DNA of 64,000 bases from Epiperipatus broadwayi (lineage: Eukaryota > Onychophora > Udeonychophora > Euonychophora > Peripatidae). The stretch is taken from positions 4,591,501 through 4,655,500 of the forward strand of contig JAQFVV010012446.1 in assembly GCA_028023455.1 (NCBI GenBank), in the 5' to 3' direction. Numbering within the stretch: the first letter of the stretch is position 1; each line of letters opens with the position of its first letter. Shown one piece after another: positions 45,545-56,644 of the stretch. A model generated the notes under the pieces. The model was not told the origin of the DNA. It saw nothing but the letters and a program-made list of their open reading frames with translations, and made no database searches. The position numbers and the translations under genes were made by a program.

Positions 45545-46970
45545 ATTGGTGCTGATTTAGTTTGCGCTCATAGCCATTTTGAAATCTAAAAACCAGCTAA
45601 AACCACCGCTGATCATCCAACTGATAAATGACATTGAATAATCCACACGTGGTCATAATATGACCATTCATTTTTAATCGTAATTAACATCAATAATTAA
45701 AAAATTAAAGCACAAATTTCATACAACTATACTTGATCAAATCTTATGACTTAAATATACAAAATATAAAAAATGGGAATAATGTAAATATTGAATAATA
45801 GTAGAAACAACTGCCGCAACATATTAATTAAGCAATTAATAATAAATCATATTTTATCTTAACATTAGTCAAAATAATAATTGTCTAAAGTAAAGAATAT
45901 TAATTTTACAATTAATAAAAAATTAATAAATCAGATTTTTTCTTATGAAAGTGAATAATGCTGTGTTTAATTTCTCACATTCTTATTAACTGATGAGTGG
46001 ATAAAAAGAATGTAAATGGGATTTATTTATTTAATTTCTTAAAGATTATAACACTATTACCAACAGTGAAAATGTTAGTGTTTATCTTATTTAAAATTCA
46101 ATATCTGTTTTATACTTAAAATAATCAACAAATTTCTATTAAAATTAATTTAATTATTTCAAATATAAAATAGCTATTATAAACACTAATCTTTTCACCG
46201 ATAGTAGGTAGCATTATCATCTTTGAAAAATTTAATGAATAAATCTCTCATTTAGATTATTTTTATCCATCTGCCAGCTAATAATAACATGTGAGAAATT
46301 AAGTACACAACCTTACTCGCTTTGTTAAAAAAAATCTGATTTTTTCTTTAAATGTAAAATTTATATTCTTTATTTTAGATCATTATTCTTTCGACTAATG
46401 TTAAGATAAAATGTGATTTATTATTAATTATAGAATTAATATGCTCCGGCAGATGTTTCTAAGTTTATTCAACATTTACATTTTTTCAACATGAGGTTTG
46501 ATCAATTTTATGTTTATTGAACATGTGGCTTTTTAATTAATATGTGTCCATTTTTTTTTCATTTACTTTTTCTGTTTAAGTACTTTAAATTCATATTTTA
46601 AAAATTATAAACTACTAAAAATAATGTTTTATTTCATATGGACATATTGTATAATTCGTATTTTAGAATTTATAATCTTTTAGTATTCGGACATTGTAAG
46701 TTTGGTTTGATCAGATTTCTGCACCCTTCCCCCTCCTCACATATTCCTATGCTTTGCACCACATTTGTACTTTAGAAGCTATAAATATTTAGTATTTAGA
46801 GTGCGCTCACTGTCATTTTTGATTCTAAGGACCGCCCAAAAACCATCACTGACATATCCAAGTGACTCTGGATTATTCGATGTCATTTACTGCTTGAAAG
46901 TATCAGCAATGGTTTTGGGTGCTCCTTAAAATTCAAAATGGTGGTGATTACATACTAAATCAGGACCATT
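45545..46970. repeat. 1.4-kb foldback (large inverted repeat)
   Basis: Outer arms: the sequence near 45562-45655 (GCCATTTTGAAATCTAAAAA, CACCGCTGATCAT, AAATGACATTGAATAATCCA) is mirrored near 46850-46950. Inner arms: AATAATAAATCATATTTTAT-CTTAACATTAGTC near 45840 is mirrored near 46390-46425, and TAATTTCTCACATTCTTATT near 45967 near 46275-46300. A third copy of the outer segment lies in direct orientation near 46800-46855, making a smaller hairpin at the right end. No ORF. Confidence 0.65.
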
Positions 46971-47404
46971 TTATTTTTAATACAGGAATGAATAAATCTA
47001 AAGCACTATCTATAAAGCTGTTATAAAATATTAAAATTGCATTTATAATTTTTTAGAATATCTCAAAAGATATTGCCATGATGTCGGTAAGCTGTCAACG
47101 ATCAGTTTCATAAAGCATTAACATGGTATCAGTCATAGTTTTTTGTTAACTCTACAGTCGAATTTATTAACTTCTATTTTTAAAAATAATATATATACAC
47201 TTAAAATTAAAGCATAGGCATTATGTTTTTTTTATTATTCCAAAAATTTTCTCAAAAGTAATTTCAGAAATTGGAGAACAAAGAACCAAATCATTAAAGA
47301 AGTGGAGGCTGGACTAAATATGTTTTCATTTTTATTGACTATTGGAAATATTGACTTCTTCAGACTTTTTTGTTTTAATAGTAAATCAATGTTTGTTAGT
47401 TTGT
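46971..47404. other. Non-coding DNA
   Basis: Nothing recognised. The short ORF at 47235-47480 runs into the next repeat. Confidence 0.45.
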
Positions 47405-47710
47405 GATTTGCTATTTTAATAACAGTAGGAAACTCTCCATACAGTAATGTCACCAAAGTCGTAGTAATCAATGGATGCAAGAAGTTTTGTACATAAAATC
47501 CGTATCTAGCACCTACTCATCCAATATTCCCAAACAAATTTCTAGCTTGTGGCTTTTATCAGTGGGGAACCTTGGATCTGAGACTGCATCTAATGCAACC
47601 CTTTTATGCAGAAACCTTCTACTGTATGGAGGGTTTGCTATGTTATTAATAGCTTGGGTATGCATAGGAAATGATACTGTGATGCATTGATGGTTTTGCT
47701 ATTTTAAAAC
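47405..47710. mobile_element. Larger relative of the 10.07-kb MITE
   Basis: Ends TTTTAATAACAGTAGGAAAC and, mirrored, near 47630-47662 (GTATGGAGGGTTTGCTATGT). Interior CATAAAATCCGTATCTAGCA and CTAGCTTGTGGCTTTTATCA matches the 10.1-kb element in reverse orientation. A further TTTTGCTATTTTAAAAC lies at 47693-47710. No coding capacity. Confidence 0.55.
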
Positions 47711-48779
47711 AAAAAAAGCCTATGGAAATACAGATGCTGCAATAACAATGATTTAAAGTGGAAGAACTACCAGTGCCATCTCCAAGTAAACAGTTGCATT
47801 AAATACCAGGCTTCATAATCATAGAATTGTTAAAAAATATTATTTTAATATTTATTTAACATTAATTTTTCATGATTATGGAATAATTTTTGATTCATCT
47901 AACTTCCTCCTTTTTACTACTACTTAATATAATCAGCATGTTTTACATCTAAATTCTTCATATTGTTAAAAGACATGAAGATTCAAGTCATTTCTTTTTC
48001 TTGATATAAATTAAGCACACACACTTTTTAATTTTAAATACAGAAGTTACTATTTTAATTAAAAATATCTCATTATATATATACACAGCATTCCAAACTT
48101 GTAGATACCTAAATATATTAACATGCTGTCATTAAATAAATAATTAATAATTGTGAAAATACAATCCAGAAGTTAATGTCTTTACCCCTTCCCCTCTCTC
48201 TCCAAATTAGTTTGGTGAGATTCCAATTGGCTGACAGTTCTATCAAAATATTTATTTATTACAACAATCAAAACTATTATTCAAAACTCTGTTATCAACA
48301 TTTATCTTATAATGTTAAATAAATTTCATGAACTTTAATGTGAGAGGGCTTCAATATTTTGTGATACAACCTATATTTTAAGGAAGGCAAACAATGGTAA
48401 ACTACCCCTAATAATGATAAAATGGCTACTATTTGGTTATGGAACCTCGATGTCTGCCTAAAAGACAGAGAACTTAACATCCACACATTAGATAGAAAAT
48501 CAATGCTATCCATTCTATAAATCAACAGAAAATACTTTAAAATGACATTTAAACTTCTTGCTAGGAGACTGGAAGACCTGGAATTGTGAGTTTCTATGGT
48601 AACTAGTCCTTTATAATCAATAAATATAAAGATGCATAAATAACTTTAAACTAGTCTGCGTTTCTTTTTTTTTTTGCAGATGAGTGTGTAATGGCTTTTC
48701 AATTCATATATTCAGATTAATGATGGAATGAAAACATTATATTTTTATTAATAGAAATGATTTCCCATATATTAAATAT
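47711..48779. other. AT-rich non-coding DNA
   Basis: No gene. ORF 48307-48525 has no motif. Confidence 0.5.
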
Positions 48780-49720
48780 AATTTGTAATTATATGTTGGA
48801 CTATTTTCATGTCTAGTCTTTTGACAGTTAAATGCATTTAAAAAAAAAAAAAAATCAAATGTAATTACACTTCTCCAAACACATTTAACTGTTAGTCATA
48901 AATATGCAAGTTAGTAAACAACAAGCCTAGAATATTATTCTCTTTTCTCAAGTGCTGGCCTGACCAGTGACACTAATAGTGGTGGAATAGAACTAGTGAT
49001 CTTTAGATTCAGGGATGCTGAACTATTATACATTTATCTATGAACTGTTTTCCTGATGATTTCTCCACTTGATGAGTCGTTTCCAAACCTTAAAAGATTG
49101 TGACCATACTTTTTGCATTCACCCAATTAAAAATATGTTCATTAACTACTTTAGATGCATATTAGCTTTTCCATCTTTAATTATTACTTTGTGTGTCACC
49201 CACAATGTTCCTCCACAGTAGTTCTTGTTTTTCTGCAATGCAAAATTAGATTTTGCAGTGGTTAGGATTTTTCATTGTGAGTTATGTTTTTGGAAAGCTA
49301 TTCCAATGTGTCAATTGCAGATTTTCTTTAACTTTGTCCATTAGCCTTCATATTACAATATCTATCATTGCTTTTTCTTTTGATTTACAGTTACCTATTT
49401 AAAGTTCTCTTGACATTAGCTGAGAGATGACTATTTTGTTTTGTATTGAACTTCCTTTGTCCATTTTTTACATTTCTGACAAGATTGATGTAATGTGCCA
49501 CATATTTTCCGGTGTATGAGGATTTTATATAAACTATAGTTTTGGCTTTGCCATGAAGGAGTTCTGTCACAAGAACTTCTAAAAATACCTTTTTTGTGTT
49601 CTAATTTTATTGTGAATTTAATTGAATGAGTTATATGTTATTAATGTGTGTCCAGAATGGTTGTAATAATTCTTCATTATGTGGCTACACAATAATCTTC
49701 AACATCACTGATCAGGGATG
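48780..49720 (-). pseudogene. Penelope-like element remnant, minus strand
   Basis: Terminal block TTGGACTATTTTCATGTCTA near 48795, ACATTTAACTGTTAGTCATA near 48880, CTGGCCTGACCAGTGACACT near 48955, a decayed tRNA-like segment (about 48960-49040), then an antisense GIY-YIG/RT-end region to about 49440 (ATTGTGAGTTATGTTTTTGG, AAAGCTATTCCAATGTG parallel to 31295-31340 in reverse). Heavily decayed. Confidence 0.6.
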
Positions 49721-50299
49721 ACAATGGCAAACCCATAGCCATCTCTTGATGTTACTGGAAAAAGTGTGTATTATACTAAAAGTAGGTTGTTTATATGCAG
49801 AATAAGAGTTCCATTACACTATCAATGGGAAGAATTGTTCTAGTTTGTAAGCTATTATTCTTATTCAATCTTTAACCAATCCTTCTGCTGACAAAGACGA
49901 TGCTACAGTTGTAATAGATACTATTTATTATGATATCGAAATAAGATTAGCAGGTTAAAACAAAAAGCAATAAAATCTTATATTAATTATAAAAACAAAA
50001 GTACCATTATCACTCAGAAAGGATTGCACATATTTCACTGATTCAAATTTACAAATATGCCAGATAATAAATATTGTATTATCTAGTAAGGAAAGGATTA
50101 AATGATAATAGTTTATAAATCAGAATTCTTTTTATTGATAGCGTAATTATGAATAACAACATACTTTCAATACAATAAAGGGATTCTTCAAACAAAATCA
50201 TATATGGCTATGGGTTCACCAAGTCGTCCTTCGTCAACAGCATTTTCGTGGAAAAAATTGAAACCATAAATACTTCTTCATTGCCACTAAAATTCAGAT

Positions 50300-52165
50300 T
50301 TCACTAAATCAGACATTGTTGTATACCCACATAATCAAATGCTATTACAAATGTTCCAAATACTTATAAATAACATGTTTCAATTAAATTCACAATAGAA
50401 TAAAAACTGGCATGCTTGGAATTATTTGTGATAAGACTCTTAATGAAAACTACAATTTACACAAAACTTATACAAACAGTAGAATAATAAGCTTATACAC
50501 CAATAAATACATAAACATCAAAAAGTTACAATATTACTATGGAATAGAGTGAATGAAATGGCAAAAAAAATAATAAGCAGTGATGAGTACTGCAATGTGT
50601 TCACATGTCTCAAGGATAGCAGACAAATGAAAAATTGCAATTAAAAATAATATCAGATCAGTTTTTCAAAATCATAGTCCTGACATCAAAAACAATAACT
50701 GTGTCTAAGAAATGTTACATATACATATGTAGTGAAACCAGCTTATCCCACTGAAAAACAAAAGAACAATAATAATTAAAGAGGAAAAAACAGATAAACC
50801 TCAAGTAACAGATTTTGTATATGCTAAAGATTTGATTGCAATTCTCAAGAATTATCTTTTCTGTGCAATTATAATATTACATTTATTCCGAAAAGATAGA
50901 TGTCTGTTGTTTTAAAGTTAGCTTTATTCATGCTTAGAATGCTTTCGATATAATGTATATTGTAATCATAGTTCTGATTAAGATATGCATTATATCAAAA
51001 GTATGCTCGTCAAGAATAAAGCTACCTTTAAAACAACATACGTCAACTTTTACTGTATAAATATCTGAACAGCTATATGTATAATATAGATTTGATAAAT
51101 AAAAGATGAGAATATTGCGCATAAAGGCAAAAATAAAAAGATGAAAATTTAAAGAAACTGCTGACATGACAATGGCAAACAACCCTTTAAGTAAACTGGT
51201 ATAATAATCCATATTATCTGTTAATCACTCATCAATTCTGCTCTTAACTTCCCAGAAGTCACAGCTGATTTGAGAGAGATAAATTCTCTTTCTAAATATT
51301 GTTACATATATCAAGTACTTAGGTTCAAGGTCATGATTAGCTGCTCATTAATTTGTATGCAACTAATATTAAGGTATAACATTTAAGCAATCAGTTCGTA
51401 ATGATGTGTGACATTCAATAATAAAATGAATTTCAAAAATACTATGAATTCTAAAGTCAGTGTTAGTATAGTTATGAAAATTATTTCAATTTCTAAATTG
51501 TAATTAAAAATAAATAATGTCATGTATTTTATTATTTAAATATAATTAAGGCAAATTTGCAGTATTTTAATTTTATACATGTCTTTCAGCACATTAGTAA
51601 GGAATGTCTTTTAGACATCAGGTCACCATGATTGCATCATTGCAAATTTTGTTGACTGCGACCTTTATATTTATTTTTTAATAATTTCTAGATTGTAATT
51701 AAAAATGAATACAAAGAGCATGTACTTTATTACATAAATATAGCAAAAGCAAATTTGCTGTGTTTTTAAATTTATTTTCACATTCAAATAAATACATCTC
51801 TCAGATACATGTGATTTCTAGATTGCAATTTTTTTGACCATGACTTCTGCAGAGTTAAAAAAAAGTAAGTGGAAAAATCAAGAAGACCTTCAAAAATAAA
51901 GAATATAAAATTTCTTCTGATTGTTTTGCTGTTAGAGTAGTGGGTCAAAATGTCGCCTTAAATTTAGTATTCATTAATCTGAGATCTATCTGAAGAAGAG
52001 AGGAAAACAATACCATTTAAAACATACATGTTTAAAACAGACTTGTACATTATTAATAATAATTGAGTATATTTGGAAAGTCTAAACAAAGTTTGAATTT
52101 TTCTTAAAATATTTAATGATTAAAAAACTAGATGACAGAAACAGTCCAACATGTAATTACAAGTA
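50300..52165 (+). pseudogene. Penelope-like element remnant, plus strand
   Basis: Plus-strand pieces matching the 31.0-32.1 kb copy: ATATTACTATGGAATAGAGTG near 50530 (against CTATCACTATGGAACAGAGC), ATATCAGATCAGTTTTTCAA near 50652, GAAGAGAGGAAAACAAT near 51993 and the end GATGACAGAAACAGTCCAAC near 52130-52150. With the minus-strand copy at 48.8 kb it forms a head-to-head pair. Region 50900-51900 between these pieces includes other unassigned AT-rich DNA with a local direct duplication (TTTCTAGATTGTAATTAAAA at about 51686, similar at 51494). Confidence 0.55.
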
Positions 52166-52339
52166 AAGTGCCATCCTCCCAAACTTTCAAGCAAGCATAT
52201 ATTAGTTATAAAGAAATATACTGTATACACTTTTTTAAAAAATTATTTCTTCGCAATAAGATAATTTTAGATACACTGTATAATGAAACCATTATCTTTA
52301 TGACGTTTTAACAATTAAAAAAATTTATTTAATTTAAAT

Positions 52340-52545
52340 TATGATAAAAAAAAAAAAAAAAGAGAGGATAAAGATAAATAGAATTAAAATTTAAAAAAAA
52401 AAAAAAAAAAAATAGAAGGGTAAGTATAAATAAAAATATAAATAAAAAAAATGAGAAGGGGTTGTTGTTGAAAAATTTCTGTTTTTTTCCCAATTAAAAA
52501 AAAGAAATCTCCCCCCCATAAAAATAAAAAAAATAAAATTTATTA
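52340..52545. repeat. A-rich low-complexity block
   Basis: Several A runs of 15-20 with GAGAGGATAAAGATAAATAG-like spacers and short C and G runs. Possibly an insertion tail or an assembly-difficult region. Confidence 0.5.
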
Positions 52546-53354
52546 GTGCAATATTCAGGGATAGTTAAGTTTATGTAATGGTCTGACTGCCAACTGCTAT
52601 ATTTACAAGAAGTCAGCACCTTAGGAATTCAACTCTCGTAAGAAAAAATGGTGGGCTTATTAGCTATCAACTGAATAAGCAAAAAAGTCATGTAAGAATA
52701 TAAATCAACAAGGGCGGTTTATTACATTTTGCACACAGAACAGAATATAGGACAATTATTAATGTACCAAACAACTACTACACAATAAATAATTCTAGGT
52801 ATCTATTAGTATTTCTGCACACACATTATTTAAACAAATTATATATATTGCATATTACTTTACCCAAAGGCTTACAAAATAATAAAAGACTGGGTGACCT
52901 ATATAAACTCTACATTTGTTTCTTAACCCTCTGGGGTAAAAGTTCTGCAAGTTCTCAAACCTATCTACCCTCCTAGGCCTTTTATACTCTGATAATGAAT
53001 AATTCTCTACAGTGCACATGGATTTTTGAGGGAGAGGAGCAAATTATCTGACTTAATGAATTGTCAAAACAACCCACAATATATCGTTGCTTACTAATGT
53101 TATTTCATTCCTATTCTTAATCCTCCCAACTCGATTTTTAATTAATGTTTAATCCCTTTATTTGTGATTATTTTTAAGTAATCTGTTATATTCATTTAGT
53201 TACACTATTTTCCATTATAAAAATTTCACTATAAAATAACAAATATATACCCAAATTATTTATACATATAATGCTTTACCATTTTTCCAGTACATCAATA
53301 TAGTAGTAATAGCTTAGTTACTAGAAAAAAATTCCTAAAAATAAGTTTCTTAAT
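52546..53354. other. Non-coding DNA
   Basis: No ORF or repeat recognised. Confidence 0.5.
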
Positions 53355-53530
53355 TATATATATGTATAGGAGATGGTAATCTGGATCAACTGATGAGTGC
53401 TGATTTAGCACGAAATACATATATTGGTGATAATTTATCTTTTCTACATTGTGTGTCATGTGTATCAGTAGTATGAGATAGTGTGGATAGTGAAGTGGCT
53501 TGAAAGTCTGAGTTCAAATCCCCTATATTT
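53355..53530 (+). mobile_element. Retrozyme-like repeat with intact hammerhead
   Basis: From TATATATATGTATAGGAGAT (just upstream) through the ribozyme (53385-53428), TTTATCTTTTCTACAT, GTGTCATGTGTATCAGTAGT, ATGAGATAGTGTGGATAGTG and the conserved end GAGTTCAAATCCCC (53511-53523). The long segment upstream of the ribozyme present at 7.5 and 19.4 kb is missing, so this copy is shorter. Confidence 0.7.
53385..53428 (+). ncRNA. Type I hammerhead ribozyme, intact core
   Basis: CTGATGA (53390-53396), stem-loop II GTGCT-GATTT-AGCAC with five Watson-Crick pairs, GAAA (53412-53415), short helix III within TACATAT, predicted cleavage after A53423, and helix I pairing ATCAA (53385-53389) with TTGGT (53424-53428), one G-U pair. 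All catalytic core bases are present. The helix III pair beyond three base pairs is a C/A mismatch, so folding as a dimer or with the extended strand may be needed. Confidence 0.8.
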
Positions 53531-54014
53531 AGTTAAAATAATTAATTATAACATTTATTTAGTGATTTATATGATCATACAAAATTTTAATTTCTTCTTT
53601 TATGTTCTAATTGTAGAAAAATAAAAATTATTAACTTTGTAGCTATAATATTTTAAATATTCTTTCAGACTTTTATTTATAAAATAAAATTCTTTTTTTT
53701 TTCCCCATTTCTGCTACCTTACTTACAATAACAATGCCTTCCCATTTTAAGCCACATATTCTTAAATTCTTGTAAGATTTCAATATATAACATTTAAAAC
53801 GGTTTCAACAATATCTTTATTTTCTTAAAATCAATAAATAATACAAAAATGTCCTCATTTTATGGATTCTCTACTGTTTCATTTTCATATATAAAACCTT
53901 TTTTTTTAAAAAAAAAAATAAATAAATAAACTTAATGAAATTTTAATCATAAAGTGGAGTTTTGAAAAAGTCCTTTAAAAGACATATTCACATTTATTTT
54001 CATAGTCAATTATT
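53531..54014. other. AT-rich non-coding DNA
   Basis: Nothing recognised. Confidence 0.5.
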
Positions 54015-54240
54015 TAACAAGAATTAAGACTGAAATGGAGCTGCTAAAAGGGATTAACATAGATGGATTATTGAAGTCTTAACCTCAATCCTAAAACATT
54101 GTAAAAGATCTTGAAAGAGACCTTATGTGAGGTGGATAGATGAAATAAGTGTTTAGCCTAGAGCTAGGAGAAACTGGATAAGTAACCATTCTGCAGTTAA
54201 TCAATAATGATTGAAAATAATGATGATGATAGAGATAATA
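54015..54240 (+). pseudogene. RTE LINE 3' fragment
   Basis: AAGAATTAAGACTGAAATGG, GATGGATTATTGAAGTCTTA, AAAGAGACCTTATGTGAGG, TGGATAGATGAAATAAGTG, ending GTTAATCAATAATGATTGAA and AATAATGATGATGATAGAG. Matches the last 200 bp of the RTE in plus orientation, with the GAT tail. Confidence 0.8.
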
Positions 54241-55127
54241 AATGTCTCTCTTGTTTAAAATTAACTTTCTTTAAGTTTCTCATGCAATACTAAGTATGTG
54301 CTATTTTATATTTAATGGTAATGGAAACTGAGTCATACACATACAAATAATATATATATATTTTGTCTCGATCAGCAGGGGAGAGATGTGTTTAGTAATT
54401 TCTATAATTTTATAAAACAGTTTGGAAACAGAATAAGTAAATTGTCTAAGAAACTAAAAATGAAATATTAAAAACACCATTTCTGTTAATAAGACTTTAG
54501 CTGCACTCAAGTTTTAAATTAGGAGAATGATAAATCAGTGAGTCAAAAGAGGTTTTGTGTTTAAGCCAGCCCTTTTTTTTTTCATTTAGATAAAATGAAC
54601 CTTCCCTTTGTCAGAGGAGTAAAACTTCGTTGAATTATTCATTGGACAAAGTGGGGAGAAAAAAATCAGGTTACTGTAAAATATTAGTCAACCTCAAGTG
54701 AAAAAATTGAGACAATCAGATTTTTTTTTTAAAAAAAATAAATAAAAAATATTTTTAACTAATTATTTTATAATTAGTTATAAAAACTAATTATTTTATA
54801 ATTAGTTGTAAATACAGCTAATGAAAATAATAAAATTACATGTTGGCAGTGGAAACTACTAAGTGGCTGAACTAACTTGATTTGCAGGTTATAAAACGGA
54901 TCAAAATTATTAAAGAGCAATCAAAGACGGATGAATGTCATATTTACTTTTAGGGTTTCTGCACACACTCAACACACTTATAGATTAATAAAACATAAAT
55001 GATCAGTAATATCATATTTAAATGGCTCACCACCTTGCCACATCTTAACACCTTGCCACGTCTTCATAAGGGGTCAATAAACTTGTCTTTATCTGCAAGT
55101 TTGTGATGATATTATTTGACTAGTAAT
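54241..55127. other. AT-rich non-coding DNA with a small tandem palindrome
   Basis: At 54757-54811 the self-complementary unit AACTAATTATTTTATAATTA-GTT occurs twice in tandem. Nothing else recognised. Confidence 0.5.
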
Positions 55128-55605
55128 TATATATTGGACTATTTCCATCTTCTAATATTAGTTGTTAAAATATTTTTAGAAAAATTTAAACTTTATTTAA
55201 CTTAATAATAGCATACAAGTTAGTACATTTTCATCAGATGTTGCTGGCTTGACCAGTGACAACACTACCATATGAATCGAACCTGAACTTTAGATTTATA
55301 AATATTACATTTAAGGTGAAGCTCTAACCAACTGCCAAAAGCAACAGTCAGAATTCTTCTAATTTTTCCATTTTTTTTAAAGACAAGGTTGACGAGCGAC
55401 TCCAGACATTATTATTTGGTACAGATTCAATTCCCATAAAAATACTGTAACTGGTCAGGCCAGCAATACCTAAAAAAAGAGGGCAGAAAAAAATCATTCA
55501 AAATGTGTTATATACTAACCTAAGTATTAATTAAATATGAAAAGTTTAAATAAAAACATTTTTTTTAAAAAAAATATTTAACAATTAATATTAGATGATG
55601 GAAAA
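55128..55605. mobile_element. Inverted pair of Penelope-like 3' ends
   Basis: Left, minus orientation: TATTGGACTATTTCCATCTT, TTTTTAGAAAAATTTAAACT, GCTGGCTTGACCAGTGACAA, then a tRNA-like segment (B-box TCGAACC near 55276, A-box side GCTCTAACCAACTG near 55321) up to 55345. Right, plus orientation: GATTCAATTCCCATAAAAAT near 55427, GGTCAGGCCAGCAATACC, and the end ATTAATATTAGATGATGGAA near 55585-55602. No protein part. The unit boundary lies near 55380-55410. Confidence 0.65.
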
Positions 55606-56444
55606 ATACTCCTCAAGTTGCCTTCAAATACTGAAACAATTAGCAATCATGCCTGCAGTAATAGGCAAAACCAAAAAAAAGTATCGCATGACTTACACAA
55701 TGCTTTTCAGAAGCAAATTATTTATATCATTTACGCCATTCTCTGTGTTAAGTAATCAATATGTATTTGATAATGCTTATTGAATTTTTATCCAATGCTG
55801 GCCTATCTTGATTCTCAAAATAATTTCTGGCTTTTAGCTTTCATTACTAAAGAGTTTTGGATATAAATCTCTGCATCTGGATTTTGAGTTTTCCATCCAT
55901 CAGCTACATTTTCTGCTCTCTTTTAAAATATCACATTATCAGCCTAAAATTCAAAAATACCTTAATATTTTGAATCTAAGTCAGCTTTCTTGCACAGTTA
56001 TACACATCTGACACCTGTTACGTATCTATATATTTTGGGGTTCTTGGTTTTTTTAATAACTATAAACATCTCTAACCTCTGGCTAGGATCGGTTTAAAAC
56101 AAAAAAAATATGACCCCACTATGCAATACTTTTCAGCTGCAAACTATTTTCTGCCGCTCATTGTAAACTTGAGTAATCAATAAATGCTATTCATTAATTC
56201 ATATTCTCAGAATAGTTTCTGGATTGCAGCCTTAATTATCAATGAGTTTTGGATATGGATCTAAGGATATCTGAATTTTTTGGAAATATGCAAAAAATTG
56301 GTTTGGATTCAAAATATTAAGTTATTTGAATTTCAAACTGGTAGTTTGACAATACAAATGAGGAAACGTTACTGCTAGATGAAAAATGCATTAGATCCAA
56401 AAATCTATGTGCACTTGATCAGATTTAAAACTCTTCAGTGATAA
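55606..56444. other. Non-coding DNA
   Basis: 62-codon ORF at 55595-55783 overlaps the PLE end and has no motif. Two loosely related stretches (TAATCAATATGTATTTG near 55755, AGTAATCAATAAATGC near 56174; TTTTGGATATRRATCT at 55855 and 56250) suggest an old local duplication of about 420 bp. Confidence 0.4.
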
Positions 56445-56640
56445 AGACTATAAGAACAGAAATTAGTCTGATGATATGAATGAGTCAGTACTAGATAGGG
56501 ATTTAATAAGCACACTATCTATTGACTAATCAAAGTTACAGTAGATGGCACAAGCAAGTTGTAATTTACTACAATATTTATTCGGTACGACAGTAGTAGG
56601 AAAATCTGTCATAATAGGCTTGTACTTCAATATATATTTT
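56445..56640. repeat. Decayed relative of the 10.07-kb MITE
   Basis: TACTAGATAGGGATTTAATA near 56492 and GACAGTAGTAGGAAAATCTG near 56587 correspond to the interior and end of the 10.1/47.5 kb elements. Ends are too worn to fix. Confidence 0.45.
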
Positions 56641-56644
56641 TAAA

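Noticed and set aside
45985-46000. CTGATGAG at about 45991 as another hammerhead
   Set aside because: No stem II or GAAA follows (GTGGATAAAAAG), so the match is chance.
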